Shown here: piece by piece, positions 8,507 through 17,558 of the stretch
How the letters are laid out: the number at the start of each line of letters is the position of its first letter
Numbering within the stretch: the stretch's first letter is position 1
Assembly: GCA_902793335.1 (NCBI GenBank)
Contig: CADBCZ010000018.1
Coordinates: forward strand, 1-61,947
Length of the DNA stretch: 61,947 bases
Source: an uncultured Lachnospiraceae bacterium
GTDB lineage: Bacteria; Bacillota; Clostridia; Lachnospirales; Lachnospiraceae
Direction: 5' to 3'
Translations under genes and position numbers: made by a program
The notes under the pieces: generated by a model
Seen by the model: the letters and a program-made list of their open reading frames with translations, nothing else
Told to the model about the DNA's origin: nothing
Databases searched by the model: none

Positions 8507-9667
8507 TCATTTACATAATACAAAAATCTTCATTACATCCTGTTCACTCATTTTAACATATGCCCTTTCAGATAGTCCACTTGTTCTTATAGCTTCCGAT
8601 GCCATTTTTTCAAAACACGTATCATCTATATCAACTTCAGACAAATGTAACGGCATTCCAATACCCGTGTTAAACTCTTCGAGCTTTTGAATGCCCATTT
8701 GGGCTGCGATCATATCATCATCTTCGCAAACACCGAATACTTCACGCGCAAATCTCGCAAATCTTCCTTTTGTTTCCTCTGAAAGAGCCAACTTCATCCA
8801 TGCAGGAGTTATGATTGAAAGACCCACTCCATGCGTAATATCGTAAAATGCGCTTACGACATGTTCTATCGGGTGAACGCTCCAAGCCCCTCCTTTTCCA
8901 ACAGTGAGCATATGATTAAGTCCAACCGTACTTGCCCACATAAGATTAGATCTTGCCTCATAATTGTCCGGTTCTTCCATAGCAATCGGTCCGTACTTAA
9001 CAACTGTTTTCATGACAGCCTCACTTATCGCGTCTGTAATATACGCTTCGTCATTATGCTGGAAATACTGTTCCATGCAATGCGACAGAATATCTACCGT
9101 TCCCGCTGCCGTTTGCTTTGGTGGAAGTGTATATAAATACGTTGGATCACAAATAGAAAGACTAGGATACAGTAAGGGCGAATTTATTTCCAATTTCTCA
9201 TTTGTATCCTCGTTTGTAATAACTGCTCCCGAGTTCATTTCCGATCCGGTTGCACATATTGTAAGTACAACTGCTATCGGCAACGCCTCTTTAATAAGAC
9301 TTCTATCCATCATCAAATCCCACGCAGGTCCGTCATAGCATGCAGCACAACTTATGTGCTTTGAAGCATCTATAGTACTTCCACCACCAACCGCCAAAAT
9401 AACATCGATGTTTTTTCCCTTGCACATTTTCGCGCCAATTTCAACCGAGGTTAATTTTGGATTCGGTTCGATTCCACCCAGTTCATAGACATCAAATCCT
9501 TCCAGCAATCGTATTATAGTGTCGTATAATCCCGTTCTTTTAATACTTCCGCCACCATACGTAAGTAGAACTTTTTTCCCGTACTTTGCAAGTTCTTCAG
9601 GAAGGCATTCAACCTGACCTTTTCCGAATCTAATATCAGTTGGAATCTTAAAAGTAAAATTATTCAT
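8507..9667 (-). CDS. Iron-containing alcohol dehydrogenase (YqhD/butanol dehydrogenase-like)
   Basis: This NAD(P)H-dependent enzyme probably reduces an aldehyde to an alcohol. The nucleotide-binding motif is AVGGGSTIDASKHI, and metal ligands are seen in DILSHCMEQY, HPIEHVVSAFYDITHGVGL. About 386 residues, normal for the family. The ATG at 9667 follows GAGGGG; an upstream GTG is inside that ribosome binding site. It is the last gene of the amine/opine oxidoreductase operon, four bases from the FAD subunit stop region, so its likely job is to dispose of the aldehyde released by that oxidoreductase. Confidence 0.9.
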   Translation of the reverse strand: MNNFTFKIPTDIRFGKGQVECLPEELAKYGKKVLLTYGGGSIKRTGLYDTIIRLLEGFDVYELGGIEPNPKLTSVEIGAKMCKGKNIDVILAVGGGSTIDASKHISCAACYDGPAWDLMMDRSLIKEALPIAVVLTICATGSEMNSGAVITNEDTNEKLEINSPLLYPSLSICDPTYLYTLPPKQTAAGTVDILSHCMEQYFQHNDEAYITDAISEAVMKTVVKYGPIAMEEPDNYEARSNLMWASTVGLNHMLTVGKGGAWSVHPIEHVVSAFYDITHGVGLSIITPAWMKLALSEETKGRFARFAREVFGVCEDDDMIAAQMGIQKLEEFNTGIGMPLHLSEVDIDDTCFEKMASEAIRTSGLSERAYVKMSEQDVMKIFVLCK

Positions 9668-9681
9668 AAGCTTCACCCCTC

Positions 9682-10809
9682 TTAGATTTTTGCCTTATAT
9701 CTGTCGTATCTTAATTCTTCCAGACTTATATCGGTAGAACCTGTAGAAATCAATTTCGCCAACTGATCACCTACCGCCGGTGCAATACCAAATCCATGAC
9801 CGTTGAAGGCACACGCAACAAACAATCCCGGAACTTCATCCACCTTACCTATTGAAGGAACTCCATCCGACGAAGCATCCATCCATCCTGCCCAGGTTCT
9901 TACTATTTTCGCATTCGCAAGATCAGGGAAATACTTCATTATACCTCTGCATATACAAGGTGCTGTTTTGGAACTGTTAGAAACCATGCCGTTATCTTTG
10001 TTATACCTTTCAAGCCCTGACGAACCTCCAAATACAAAAGAGCCATGTTTTGTCTGATGTCCGTAAAAATCAGCTTCGGCAGTTCCTAACATCTGATCAA
10101 ACATATGCGGCTGAGCTTCAGTAACAAGACACTCCAGTAACGAGTTAGTCATGGGAATATCAATACCGACAGATGTGAGAATCTCACGCGAATCAAGACC
10201 TGCAGCAACCAAAACGTTTTCTCCTTCATATATATTGTTAGGCGTAATTACTTTACGGATTCTGCCCTTTATGACACGCAACTCACTGACAGACTCTCCT
10301 GTTATGAAAGTAACGCCAAGTCTTCTCGCCATCTTGTAATATCCAAGTGTTGTTGTAAGCGGGTTGGCATGACCGTCTGTCGGACACCAGCTTGCACAAG
10401 TCACTTCGTTCGAAAGATAAGGGTTGATGGCACGCACCTCATTTCCATCTATCATTCTTACATCAAGTCCTACGCTTCTTGCGTTATCCGCAAGTTTTGT
10501 AAGTATTTCCTTGTGCTTTTCATTTTTGCCCAATCTAAGATTTCCGTCCTGATGGTATTCACAATCAACCTCAAGTTCCTCTGAAAGTGTCGGCCATAGA
10601 TTCTTTATTCCATACATAACGAGTGGAAGTTCTCTCACATCTCGTCCTGACTGTCTTACACCACCACCATTTCTTGACGAACCACCGTTACCGATGTGAT
10701 CCGAGCCTTCAAGAACAATGACATCTCTTCCCATTTTTGCAAGATAATATGCTGTCGCACATCCTATTATTCCACCACCTATAATTACTACTTCTGCATT
10801 CATCTTCAT
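9682..10809 (-). CDS. FAD-dependent amine/imino-acid dehydrogenase subunit (HcnC/SoxB-like)
   Basis: A member of the D-amino-acid-oxidase fold. The FAD motif VVIIGGGIIGCATAYYLAK opens the protein and a second FAD contact region is seen at FNGHGFGIAPAVGDQLA near the C-terminus. Length of about 375 residues matches sarcosine oxidase beta, HcnC and opine oxidase B subunits. These normally work in complex with A/B-type subunits, which are encoded just upstream here. Start at 10809 follows GGAGGG and lies two bases after the BFD gene stop. The amine substrate is not revealed by sequence; a secondary amine or N-alkyl amino acid is most likely. Confidence 0.85.
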   Translation of the reverse strand: MKMNAEVVIIGGGIIGCATAYYLAKMGRDVIVLEGSDHIGNGGSSRNGGGVRQSGRDVRELPLVMYGIKNLWPTLSEELEVDCEYHQDGNLRLGKNEKHKEILTKLADNARSVGLDVRMIDGNEVRAINPYLSNEVTCASWCPTDGHANPLTTTLGYYKMARRLGVTFITGESVSELRVIKGRIRKVITPNNIYEGENVLVAAGLDSREILTSVGIDIPMTNSLLECLVTEAQPHMFDQMLGTAEADFYGHQTKHGSFVFGGSSGLERYNKDNGMVSNSSKTAPCICRGIMKYFPDLANAKIVRTWAGWMDASSDGVPSIGKVDEVPGLFVACAFNGHGFGIAPAVGDQLAKLISTGSTDISLEELRYDRYKAKI

Positions 10810-10810
10810 A

Positions 10811-11149
10811 CTATTCGCCCTCCTTTTCATCAGCAGCCTCATTGGCGAATATTCTCATTTCTATCGGTCTCATCGGGACACGACTTGTAGCCGGCTCCAA
10901 CTCTGTCGGAGAAACACCCAACTCTCTGGCAACGATTCCTTTTACAAGCTTAGAGCATGTCTGCCCCTGACATAAACCCATTCCTGTTCGCAAGTATCTT
11001 CTTATCTCTGTGATTGTCCACATGCCGTCATGTACAGCCTGTCTTATTTCTCCTTTTGTCACTTCCTCGCATCTGCAGATTAGCATATCATCATCCGGCT
11101 GAGGTACAAAAGGTCCGATATCTCTTGATCTGTCATTTACTGTATTCAT
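10811..11149 (-). CDS. BFD-like [2Fe-2S] protein of the oxidoreductase complex
   Basis: A small protein with the bacterioferritin-associated-ferredoxin-like cysteine set: MLICRCEEVTKGEI followed by GLCQGQTC about 35 residues later. These four cysteines should hold a [2Fe-2S] cluster. In opine oxidases and HcnB proteins this domain is often fused to the C-terminus of the B subunit; here it is a separate gene. The start MNTVNDRSRD at 11149 has AAGGAGG upstream, inside the end of the preceding gene. It is co-translated with its neighbours. Confidence 0.85.
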   Translation of the reverse strand: MNTVNDRSRDIGPFVPQPDDDMLICRCEEVTKGEIRQAVHDGMWTITEIRRYLRTGMGLCQGQTCSKLVKGIVARELGVSPTELEPATSRVPMRPIEMRIFANEAADEKEGE

Positions 11150-11166
11150 ACTTTGCATCCTCCTTT

Positions 11167-12744
11167 TCACACAGCCTTAAAGAATCTGGCTTTCATTGCA
11201 TATTCTTTCGGAACTCTCATTGTCAAAAGATTGGTCTTGTCAAACGCTTTTAACGACTTCACTTCCACAACTTCAGCATCGCAAACAACCTTTCCGTCCC
11301 TTCCAAGTCCCTTTCCTTTTGTCCCAACTTCCGGCAAAGGTAAAAACTCATACGGCAAGGTTACTGTTGCCGTTCCATCACCGCAATCTTCATCAACAAG
11401 GAAAATTGCCTGTCCTGAACAATTCGCAACGCACATACCACAGTTAATACACTCCGAACCGTCAACAACAATGGGAAGTGATGTAATGTTGTCTCCTATG
11501 GAAATGCAGCCCTTCTTACAAGCGTCCTGACATGGATTACACGGAATGTTCTGTGTACATTCGATTACGGGATGCACACCTTTTTTATGTGTTACGCCGG
11601 GATATCTTTCGATCTCATCATCACTGACATAACCATTCTTCAAAAGACTTTTCGATATATCAATTCCTTCTTCTGTCTTTTCAACCAATTTACCTCTGTT
11701 CTTGGGTGCAAACATTCCCTGTCTCAAACCATCAAGAGCACTATCCAATGATACGAGCGCCGTATCTAACTCTTCCTTTTCCATATAGCCAAGATACTCT
11801 GCAGCCACAAGACCGGCCATTCTACCTTCAATCATTGCTGAAGATGCTTCCTCTATTCCGCTTACATCTCCCGCTACCAATATTCCCGGTATTGATGTAC
11901 GACCATGTTCGTCACAGATTGGAACCTGTCCTCCACGCTTTGGATTGTCCTCCATCTTACAACCTGCCATCTTAAGCAACTGACTCATTGGCGAAAGACC
12001 CACCGCAAGACAAATGGTATCGACATCAAAATGTTTCTCCGTACCCGGAATAAACTTAAAACTGCCATCAACCTCTGCGATGGTTACACCGGTAACATAT
12101 TCTTCGCCCTCAGCCTTAACAATAGTATGAGATAAATAAAACGGTACTCCCGTACGTGCCACTTTTGCAGCATGAACACCGTATCCGCCAACTCTCGGTG
12201 CAGCATCAACAAGTGCTACGACCTCACAACCACACTGCTCTAACTGAAAAGAAACAACAAGTCCTACATTGCCCGAACCAAGCATCAACACTTTTTTCCC
12301 GGGAAGCACGCCGTGCAGATTCATCATTGTCTGCGCAGCACCGGCTCCAATTACACCGGGGAGTGTCCAACCGGGAAAAGTGACCATGTTTTCTGCGGCA
12401 CCTGTTGCTATCACAACTGCATTTCCTTTGTAGTGTCTTACCTCTTCTCCAATTTTTACGACAACTTCCTTATCCTGATAAAGCCCGATAACTGTAGCAT
12501 TTAGCACTACTTTTACACCGGCCTCATCGGCCTCATCCAAAAGCTGCCTTCCGATTACAAATCCTCTAACTTTGGCTCTGTGTTCTTTCGAGCCAAAGAA
12601 CTTGTGAATCTGCTTAAACAGCTGTCCACCCGGCTTCTCATTTTCATCAAAAACAATAACACTAAGTCCTTTTTTTGCTGCTTCTATTGCTGCCGACAAA
12701 CCTGACGGACCGGCACCAACTATAATCAAATCATATCTTGTCAT
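11167..12744 (-). CDS. FAD/NAD oxidoreductase subunit with 4Fe-4S tail (HcnB/OoxA-like)
   Basis: The electron-transfer subunit of the complex. The N-terminal FAD motif is IIVGAGPSGLSAAIEAA, and a second dinucleotide motif is VLMLGSGNVGLVVSFQLE. A GDVSGIEEASSAMIEGRMAG segment fits the FAD-binding end of the pyridine nucleotide-disulfide oxidoreductase fold. An extra C-terminal region has the ferredoxin cysteines CNPCQDACKKGC and CINCGMCVANC, suggesting two 4Fe-4S clusters; classical HcnB lacks these. At 526 residues it is longer than HcnB. The start at 12744 has AAGGAG nine bases upstream. Confidence 0.87.
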   Translation of the reverse strand: MTRYDLIIVGAGPSGLSAAIEAAKKGLSVIVFDENEKPGGQLFKQIHKFFGSKEHRAKVRGFVIGRQLLDEADEAGVKVVLNATVIGLYQDKEVVVKIGEEVRHYKGNAVVIATGAAENMVTFPGWTLPGVIGAGAAQTMMNLHGVLPGKKVLMLGSGNVGLVVSFQLEQCGCEVVALVDAAPRVGGYGVHAAKVARTGVPFYLSHTIVKAEGEEYVTGVTIAEVDGSFKFIPGTEKHFDVDTICLAVGLSPMSQLLKMAGCKMEDNPKRGGQVPICDEHGRTSIPGILVAGDVSGIEEASSAMIEGRMAGLVAAEYLGYMEKEELDTALVSLDSALDGLRQGMFAPKNRGKLVEKTEEGIDISKSLLKNGYVSDDEIERYPGVTHKKGVHPVIECTQNIPCNPCQDACKKGCISIGDNITSLPIVVDGSECINCGMCVANCSGQAIFLVDEDCGDGTATVTLPYEFLPLPEVGTKGKGLGRDGKVVCDAEVVEVKSLKAFDKTNLLTMRVPKEYAMKARFFKAV

Positions 12745-12771
12745 ATCTCTCATCTCCTTCATCCGTCTGCT

Positions 12772-13095
12772 TTACTCAAAAGGCTTATCTGAAACACCGT
12801 ACTGTGTTTTTACATCCATACCGGCTTTGAGCGGTGTGATACAGGTTCTTACATTAGGAACACCATCAACGACCATGACACAATCGGTGCATCTGCCAAT
12901 CGCACAAAAGATTCCCCTTGGCTTGTGTTCCTTGGCAGTGTATCTGTGAACCATTAGTCCCGACGCCTTAAGTGCCGCAGCAATAGGTTCGCCCGCATAT
13001 CCGGTCACTTCTTTGCCATCAAACATAAATGTTACCAATTCGCCTTTTTCCTGTTCTCCCAAAATCGGATGTTCTTTTATTCTCGTCGATTCCAT
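12772..13095 (-). CDS. [2Fe-2S] ferredoxin-like subunit (HcnA-like)
   Basis: A protein of about 107 residues with the plant-type ferredoxin pattern: FCAIGRCTDCVMVVDGVPNV followed by RTC. The cysteines fit the small A subunit of hydrogen cyanide synthase, D-hydroxyproline dehydrogenase and related opine oxidases. It probably carries electrons between the FAD subunits. The ATG at 13095 follows GGAG. The order A (this gene), B, BFD, C is conserved in such operons. Confidence 0.87.
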   Translation of the reverse strand: MESTRIKEHPILGEQEKGELVTFMFDGKEVTGYAGEPIAAALKASGLMVHRYTAKEHKPRGIFCAIGRCTDCVMVVDGVPNVRTCITPLKAGMDVKTQYGVSDKPFE

Positions 13096-13112
13096 ACATA
13101 TCACTCCATTTC

Positions 13113-14246
13113 CTACGCCAGATCCGGCTTATCCCATAATCTAAGACTCGTACCAAGTCCAAGCTTCTTTGCATTTTCATAACAACGTTTTCCCCATGCA
13201 ACATCTTCCACCGGCATTCCGCCAACCGAGAAAACAAATATCTGATCATCTGATATTCGTCCGGGCTTCTTGCCGAAAATGATATCTCCCAAATCTATGA
13301 TGTCGCTCTTTTCTATAATCCCGTCATGCGCCATATCTGTAAACTTTGAACCGATAATATTGTTCATTCCAAATGACGGATAAGGAAATTCCTCTTCCCA
13401 CGCCTCGTATAATTTCATGTTGTCAACGACCAACGTACACTCTGCCATCTCATCGGAATCCATATCAAAACAACTTAGTCCAATCAGCACTGCGCCTTTT
13501 TTAATCCATTCCTTTTTGACAAAAGGATAAGTGGAAGGATCCGTGTTACCCGAATTGGCAAAGGACACAACATCCGTGTTACGAATCAACTCCTCGACCG
13601 TATCTACCGCACGAATCGTTGGAATGTCCGAATATTTCTTCTTGGCATACTCGATGAATGCATCAAGTGATTTTTGTCCTCGCCCTTTGACCTTTATCTC
13701 TTTTATGTCAGGGCAGGTACAAATGATAGCTTCTAATGAGGTCTTGCCCATAACCCCCGGACCACATATACCACAAACGGTAGCATCCTTTCTCACAAGG
13801 TACTTTGCGCCTACTCCGGGGATTGCACCGGTTCTCATCGCACTTAATATGTTGGCTGACATCAAAGCAATCGGTGCACCGGTTGTCTTGTCATTTAACA
13901 TAACTGTAAGGATTGATCTTGGAAGTCCTATCTTTCTGTTATCACTGTTTGAGCCGTACCACTTCATTCCCATCATGTCAACCGTTCCACCGATATATGC
14001 CGGCATAGCCATGAACCTCCTGTCGTCTCCTGTGTCTAACGGCATGTTTGAAAATGGCGATTCTGTCGGAAATGATACCTGTGAACCATGCGAATTGTGA
14101 TTCTCACCACCCATGACATAGTCTCCTACGTTCAAACATTTAACGACTTCCTCCATGGAATCTATACAAGCCTCCATATCCTTAACCCCTGCCTTGATCA
14201 TATCCTCTTCTGAAAGAAACAAAAAATCAATTGTCGGGTAATCCAT
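13113..14246 (-). CDS. Ornithine cyclodeaminase / mu-crystallin family protein, copy 2
   Basis: An NAD(P)-dependent enzyme of the OCD/mu-crystallin fold. The dinucleotide motif is GICGPGVMGKTSLEAI, and conserved segments RRFMAMPAYIGG, GLPRSILTVML and SAMRTGAIPGVGAKYL match the family substrate pocket region. At 377 residues it is longer than classical OCD (about 330-350). It is the first gene of the oxidoreductase operon, with its own promoter, attenuator and operator upstream. Possible roles are imine reduction or opine-type amino acid metabolism. I recall clostridial relatives labelled tyramine oxidase subunit B, which I cannot verify here. Confidence 0.85.
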   Translation of the reverse strand: MDYPTIDFLFLSEEDMIKAGVKDMEACIDSMEEVVKCLNVGDYVMGGENHNSHGSQVSFPTESPFSNMPLDTGDDRRFMAMPAYIGGTVDMMGMKWYGSNSDNRKIGLPRSILTVMLNDKTTGAPIALMSANILSAMRTGAIPGVGAKYLVRKDATVCGICGPGVMGKTSLEAIICTCPDIKEIKVKGRGQKSLDAFIEYAKKKYSDIPTIRAVDTVEELIRNTDVVSFANSGNTDPSTYPFVKKEWIKKGAVLIGLSCFDMDSDEMAECTLVVDNMKLYEAWEEEFPYPSFGMNNIIGSKFTDMAHDGIIEKSDIIDLGDIIFGKKPGRISDDQIFVFSVGGMPVEDVAWGKRCYENAKKLGLGTSLRLWDKPDLA

Positions 14247-14274
14247 AATAATCCCTCCTTACTGTAATAAAAAA

Positions 14275-14312
14275 AGCAACGAGACTGACGAATCTCATCA
14301 GCCCCATTGCTT
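14275..14312 (-). terminator. Promoter-proximal attenuator hairpin (AAGCAATGGGG) before OCD copy 2
   Basis: Read on the minus strand, AGCAATGGGGCTGA pairs with TCAGTCTCGTTGCT, followed by seven T. The stem begins about eight bases after the predicted -10 box, so transcripts would form it immediately. The ribosome binding site and OCD start lie about 25 bases further on. It belongs to the AAGCAA-GGG hairpin family discussed in the findings. Confidence 0.75.
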
Positions 14313-14319
14313 ATCTATG

Positions 14320-14348
14320 ACAATACTTTACACCCATTATGATAACAA
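14320..14348 (-). promoter_or_regulatory. Promoter of the OCD2-oxidoreductase operon
   Basis: The minus strand has TTGTTA (14343-14348), a 17-base spacer and TATTGT (14320-14325), a reasonable sigma-A promoter. Transcription should start around 14312-14314, at the CATAGATAAGCAA sequence. The same CATAGATAAG occurs after the PII promoter. Confidence 0.55.
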
Positions 14349-14357
14349 AACAATTAC

Positions 14358-14412
14358 TCCCGTGTGCCTTTTCCGTAATCCATACAGGGTATTTCATACC
14401 ACTAAAGTAGTA
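14358..14412 (-). promoter_or_regulatory. Operator-like block shared with the PII/pot promoter
   Basis: Plus-strand bases 14381-14412 read CATAC, GGTATTT, CATACC and AAAGTAGTA in order. The same order recurs at 20111-20146. The core GGTAT-GAA-ATACC is an inverted repeat on the minus strand. Next to it, at 14358-14372, TCCCGTGTGCCTTTT resembles a segment of the 237-bp repeats. The block lies about 33 bases upstream of the -35 box here versus about 3 bases at the PII promoter, a difference close to three helical turns. The GAF-LuxR regulator encoded at 20148 is a candidate binder. Confidence 0.5.
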
Positions 14413-14418
14413 TATTAT

Positions 14419-15576
14419 TTAAGCCATATAAGGTTCATTCCACAAATTAAGCGACTGCCCTATTCCAAACTCTAATGCTTTTTTGTAACAATCATATCCC
14501 CACGACAAATCTTCTAGTGGCATTCCTCCTATTGAACACATAACTATTTCATCTTTGTCTTTTCTGCCATCCGATATGCCGTTTACAATATCGCATAGAT
14601 TGATTACTTTTTCGCGAGACGCCTGCCCTGATTCAACCAAGTGAACAAAATGAATTCCCATAATAACCCATTCTCTCTTGTTTCCAAGTTCATCATATTC
14701 ACCTCTTGCTATAAAGTTGCTTAGATATTTTTGATACATTCCATAATTGTCCACTACCATAGTAGTATTTAAAAAGTCATCATATTTTCTGTACAAAAAT
14801 GAGCCCATGCTAAAAACCGTGGCACCCTTCTTAAACCACTCGAGTTTGAACTCTTCCATGTTTTCTTTTGTAACAGACATTGCTTCCGACACCACATCCG
14901 CATCTCTGCAAGCCTCTTCTAAACTATCACAAATTATGATTTCCTCAACTTTCGGGTATTTTTCTTCTATATATTTTTTCATATCCAATGCTGTTTTGGA
15001 TTTGCACGAACTTCCTCGGATTTTAATCTTTTTGATGTTAGGCAAAACAGACATATAACAATTAAGAGCACATTTATTGATAACACCAGGGCCAACCAAT
15101 GATAGGACTTCCGAATCCTTGTTTGCGAGATACGTTGCAGCCATTGCAGGCATCGCTCCGGTTCGCATCGCAGATAACAAATTAGCAGACATAATCGCCT
15201 TAGGTGCACCGGTATCAACATCAGATAATGTAACCATAAGAATTGATCTTGGAAGTCCCAATGCACTGTTATGGCTGTTCGAGCCGTAATATTTCTGACC
15301 TGCTATATGAAATCTACCTCCAAGATATGCAGGCATTGCCATGAATCTTCTGTCCGGTCCGTCATCAAGAGGGAATCCCTCTATCTGTGAGGTCTGCGGA
15401 AAGTTCATCTGAAGACCATGCTCATCCGCTTTAGGGCCTCCAAGTAAAAAATCCTTTTTCCCAAACAATGATAAAGTATCTCTCATTGTTTCAATACATG
15501 CAGCCTCATCAAGTACGCCTGCTTTAATCATGTCTTCTTCATTTAAATACAAAAAATCTATCTTTGGATAATCCAT
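14419..15576 (-). CDS. Ornithine cyclodeaminase / mu-crystallin family protein, copy 1
   Basis: Paralogue of the protein encoded downstream at 13113. It shares MDYPxIDFL at the N-terminus, the RRFMAMPAYLGG and GLPRSILMVTL segments, and SAMRTGAMPAMAATYL. Its dinucleotide motif, SLVGPGVINKCALNC, lacks the last glycine (GxGxxN instead of GxGxxG), so cofactor binding may differ. At 385 residues it is slightly longer. The start follows AAGGAGG. Both genes have separate leader hairpins, suggesting separate control. The two proteins might form a heteromer or handle related substrates. Confidence 0.85.
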   Translation of the reverse strand: MDYPKIDFLYLNEEDMIKAGVLDEAACIETMRDTLSLFGKKDFLLGGPKADEHGLQMNFPQTSQIEGFPLDDGPDRRFMAMPAYLGGRFHIAGQKYYGSNSHNSALGLPRSILMVTLSDVDTGAPKAIMSANLLSAMRTGAMPAMAATYLANKDSEVLSLVGPGVINKCALNCYMSVLPNIKKIKIRGSSCKSKTALDMKKYIEEKYPKVEEIIICDSLEEACRDADVVSEAMSVTKENMEEFKLEWFKKGATVFSMGSFLYRKYDDFLNTTMVVDNYGMYQKYLSNFIARGEYDELGNKREWVIMGIHFVHLVESGQASREKVINLCDIVNGISDGRKDKDEIVMCSIGGMPLEDLSWGYDCYKKALEFGIGQSLNLWNEPYMA

Positions 15577-15604
15577 AATTTCATCCTCCTTATTCTTTCC
15601 TACT

Positions 15605-15646
15605 TAAGCAAAAGCCCCGCTACAAACAAATTGCAGCAGAGCTTTC
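15605..15646 (-). terminator. Hairpin between potD and OCD copy 1
   Basis: On the minus strand AAAGCTCTGCTGCAA pairs with TTTGTAGCGGGGCTTT, followed by TTGCTTAAG. The right arm carries GGGGC, and AGC(A)A-like bases flank it in inverted order compared with the other family members. The T-tract is short, so it may be a partial terminator or a processing stem separating the transporter genes from the enzymes. Confidence 0.6.
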
Positions 15647-15664
15647 AACAGTAGGAGTGAAATT

Positions 15665-16714
15665 TTAATTCTTTAATTTTGTCCACATATCATCTAATCT
15701 GCCCATAGTTTCTGTATCAAGATATTTGATGAACTCTCCGTTTGCAATCACATCAGACGGAACATTTTTCGCAGTATTATTCACATAATCGTCACCCATT
15801 AACTTGAGCGCTTCTTTGTTAGGACAAAGATATGGGAAATCTTCAATGTTGGTCTTTGCAGCCTCTGCGGACAACATATAATTAATAAACTTCATCGCAT
15901 TATCATAGTTCTTTGCGCCTGTCGGTACACACCAGTTATCAAGGAACACGTACGCACCGTCCTCCGGATAAATGATTTCAATGTCAGGATTTTCATCCAT
16001 CGATAAAGCAATCTCTGCTGACCATACCATACCTACTGTACAGTCGCCGGCTATCAATGCTGACTTTGGAGAATCCGAATCATACAACTTAACATTATCT
16101 TTTAATGACAACAATTTTTCCTCTACTTCATCAAGTTTTGCAGAGTCGGTTTCATTCATTGAAAGTCCCATAGATCTTTCTGTTATACCAATAACAGCTC
16201 TGTAATCATCAAGTACAACAAGCTGACCTTTTAGTGAAGGATCAAACAAATCTGCATATGACTTGATTTCTTTGTCAACCTTTGACTTGTTAACAGCGAT
16301 ACATGCAACACCACCCTCATATGGAACAGAGTAGGTGTTATCCGGATCAAAAGGCTCACCTAAATATGCCGAATCAATATTGGACAGATTTGTAAGTGCC
16401 TCCTTATCAAGTTCCTGCAGTTTCCCCTGCTCAATCAAGTACTCTACTGCATAATCAGACGGCAAGATAACATCATATGTACCTTCTGCTTCCGACTTTA
16501 ATTTTGCAAGCAAATCCTCATTTGATGAATAAGTTGAAACATTACATTTAACCCCAAACTCATCCTCAAAATCTTTGATAGCAGACTCGGATACATATTC
16601 CGTCCACACAAACACATTTAATTCACCGTTGTCTGCTGTTTTTGACGAACCACATCCCGTCATTAACGCAAGTGCCATAACCGTTGTAATTACTCCTAAT
16701 AATCTTTTCTTCAT
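15665..16714 (-). CDS. potD: Polyamine-type ABC transporter substrate-binding lipoprotein
   Basis: The extracellular binding protein of the transporter. The signal peptide MKKRLLGVITTVMALALMTGC ends at a lipobox cysteine. The mature part begins LNVFVWTEYVSESAIKDFE, the hallmark opening of PotD/PotF proteins (VYNWTEYV). Aromatic and acidic residues expected for a polyamine pocket are present (VFLDNWCVP, VILPSDYAVEYL), but the ligand could equally be another amine or opine. Length 349 residues, normal. It is last in the potABCD set. Confidence 0.9.
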   Translation of the reverse strand: MKKRLLGVITTVMALALMTGCGSSKTADNGELNVFVWTEYVSESAIKDFEDEFGVKCNVSTYSSNEDLLAKLKSEAEGTYDVILPSDYAVEYLIEQGKLQELDKEALTNLSNIDSAYLGEPFDPDNTYSVPYEGGVACIAVNKSKVDKEIKSYADLFDPSLKGQLVVLDDYRAVIGITERSMGLSMNETDSAKLDEVEEKLLSLKDNVKLYDSDSPKSALIAGDCTVGMVWSAEIALSMDENPDIEIIYPEDGAYVFLDNWCVPTGAKNYDNAMKFINYMLSAEAAKTNIEDFPYLCPNKEALKLMGDDYVNNTAKNVPSDVIANGEFIKYLDTETMGRLDDMWTKLKN

Positions 16715-16751
16715 AAGCCATTCCTCCTTAAAACAGGCACAACGCCTTTAC

Positions 16752-17546
16752 TCATTTCTTCTTGAATAGGTCACCTTGAGTCAACACTACAAAAACAATC
16801 GTTCCGATAAGAATCAATGTCGAAAGTGCATTTACATCAGGTGCAACACCACTCTTAACCGATTCCATAACCTTAAGCGGATATGTCTTTGTCTGACCAT
16901 ACACAAAGTAACTGATAATAACATCATCTATTGAAAGCGTAAATGCTAACAATGCGCCACCTAAAATTCCCGGTGCCAATACCGGCAAAGTAATCTCAAA
17001 GAAAGTAACTATTCTGTTCGCGCCCAAGTCCATGCTTGCCTCTTCAATGGACTGATCGTATCCCGATAACCTTGCACGCACGTTAAATATTACAAACGGA
17101 ATACAGAACGTCACATGCGCAAGTATTAATGTAAGCATTCCTCGCGGTACATTTACTTTTGCAAAAATGGTAAGTAATGATATACCAAGTACGATTTCAG
17201 GAATAACAACCGGAATATATAACAAAGCATCAATAATATTCTTTCCTTTAAACTTGTATCTGTACATACCTATCGCACCCAGAGTACCAATAATTGTTGC
17301 AAAAATCGTACTCACTATTGCAATAATCATTGTTGTACCGAATGCCTCCAGTAATGATGTGTTATCCCACAGTTTGATATACCAGTCAAACGTAAAACCC
17401 TTCCAGCTCATATACGGCTTCGTTGTAGATGCATTAAATGAATTAACAACTATTACCGAAATTGGCAGGAACAAGAATAGATAAACCAAAGTACAAAAGA
17501 TGACACTTAGGCGTTTATTTCTTTTTTCTCTTCTTTGTTTCTTCAT
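16752..17546 (-). CDS. potC: Polyamine-type ABC transporter permease
   Basis: An inner-membrane permease with six predicted helices and the cytoplasmic EAA loop EEASMDLGANRIVTFFEITLPVLAPG, which contacts the ATPase. The opening part (VNSFNASTTKPYMSWKGFT) is typical of PotC/PotI. The ATG at 17546 is chosen because AGGAGGG lies eight bases upstream. It is paired with PotB just upstream in the operon. Confidence 0.9.
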   Translation of the reverse strand: MKKQRREKRNKRLSVIFCTLVYLFLFLPISVIVVNSFNASTTKPYMSWKGFTFDWYIKLWDNTSLLEAFGTTMIIAIVSTIFATIIGTLGAIGMYRYKFKGKNIIDALLYIPVVIPEIVLGISLLTIFAKVNVPRGMLTLILAHVTFCIPFVIFNVRARLSGYDQSIEEASMDLGANRIVTFFEITLPVLAPGILGGALLAFTLSIDDVIISYFVYGQTKTYPLKVMESVKSGVAPDVNALSTLILIGTIVFVVLTQGDLFKKK

Positions 17547-17558
17547 ACCCAAGCCCTC

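Noticed and set aside
13531-14100. Long plus-strand frame of 189 codons
   Set aside because: It lies wholly opposite OCD copy 2, has no ribosome binding site and no recognisable domain; it is a codon-usage shadow.
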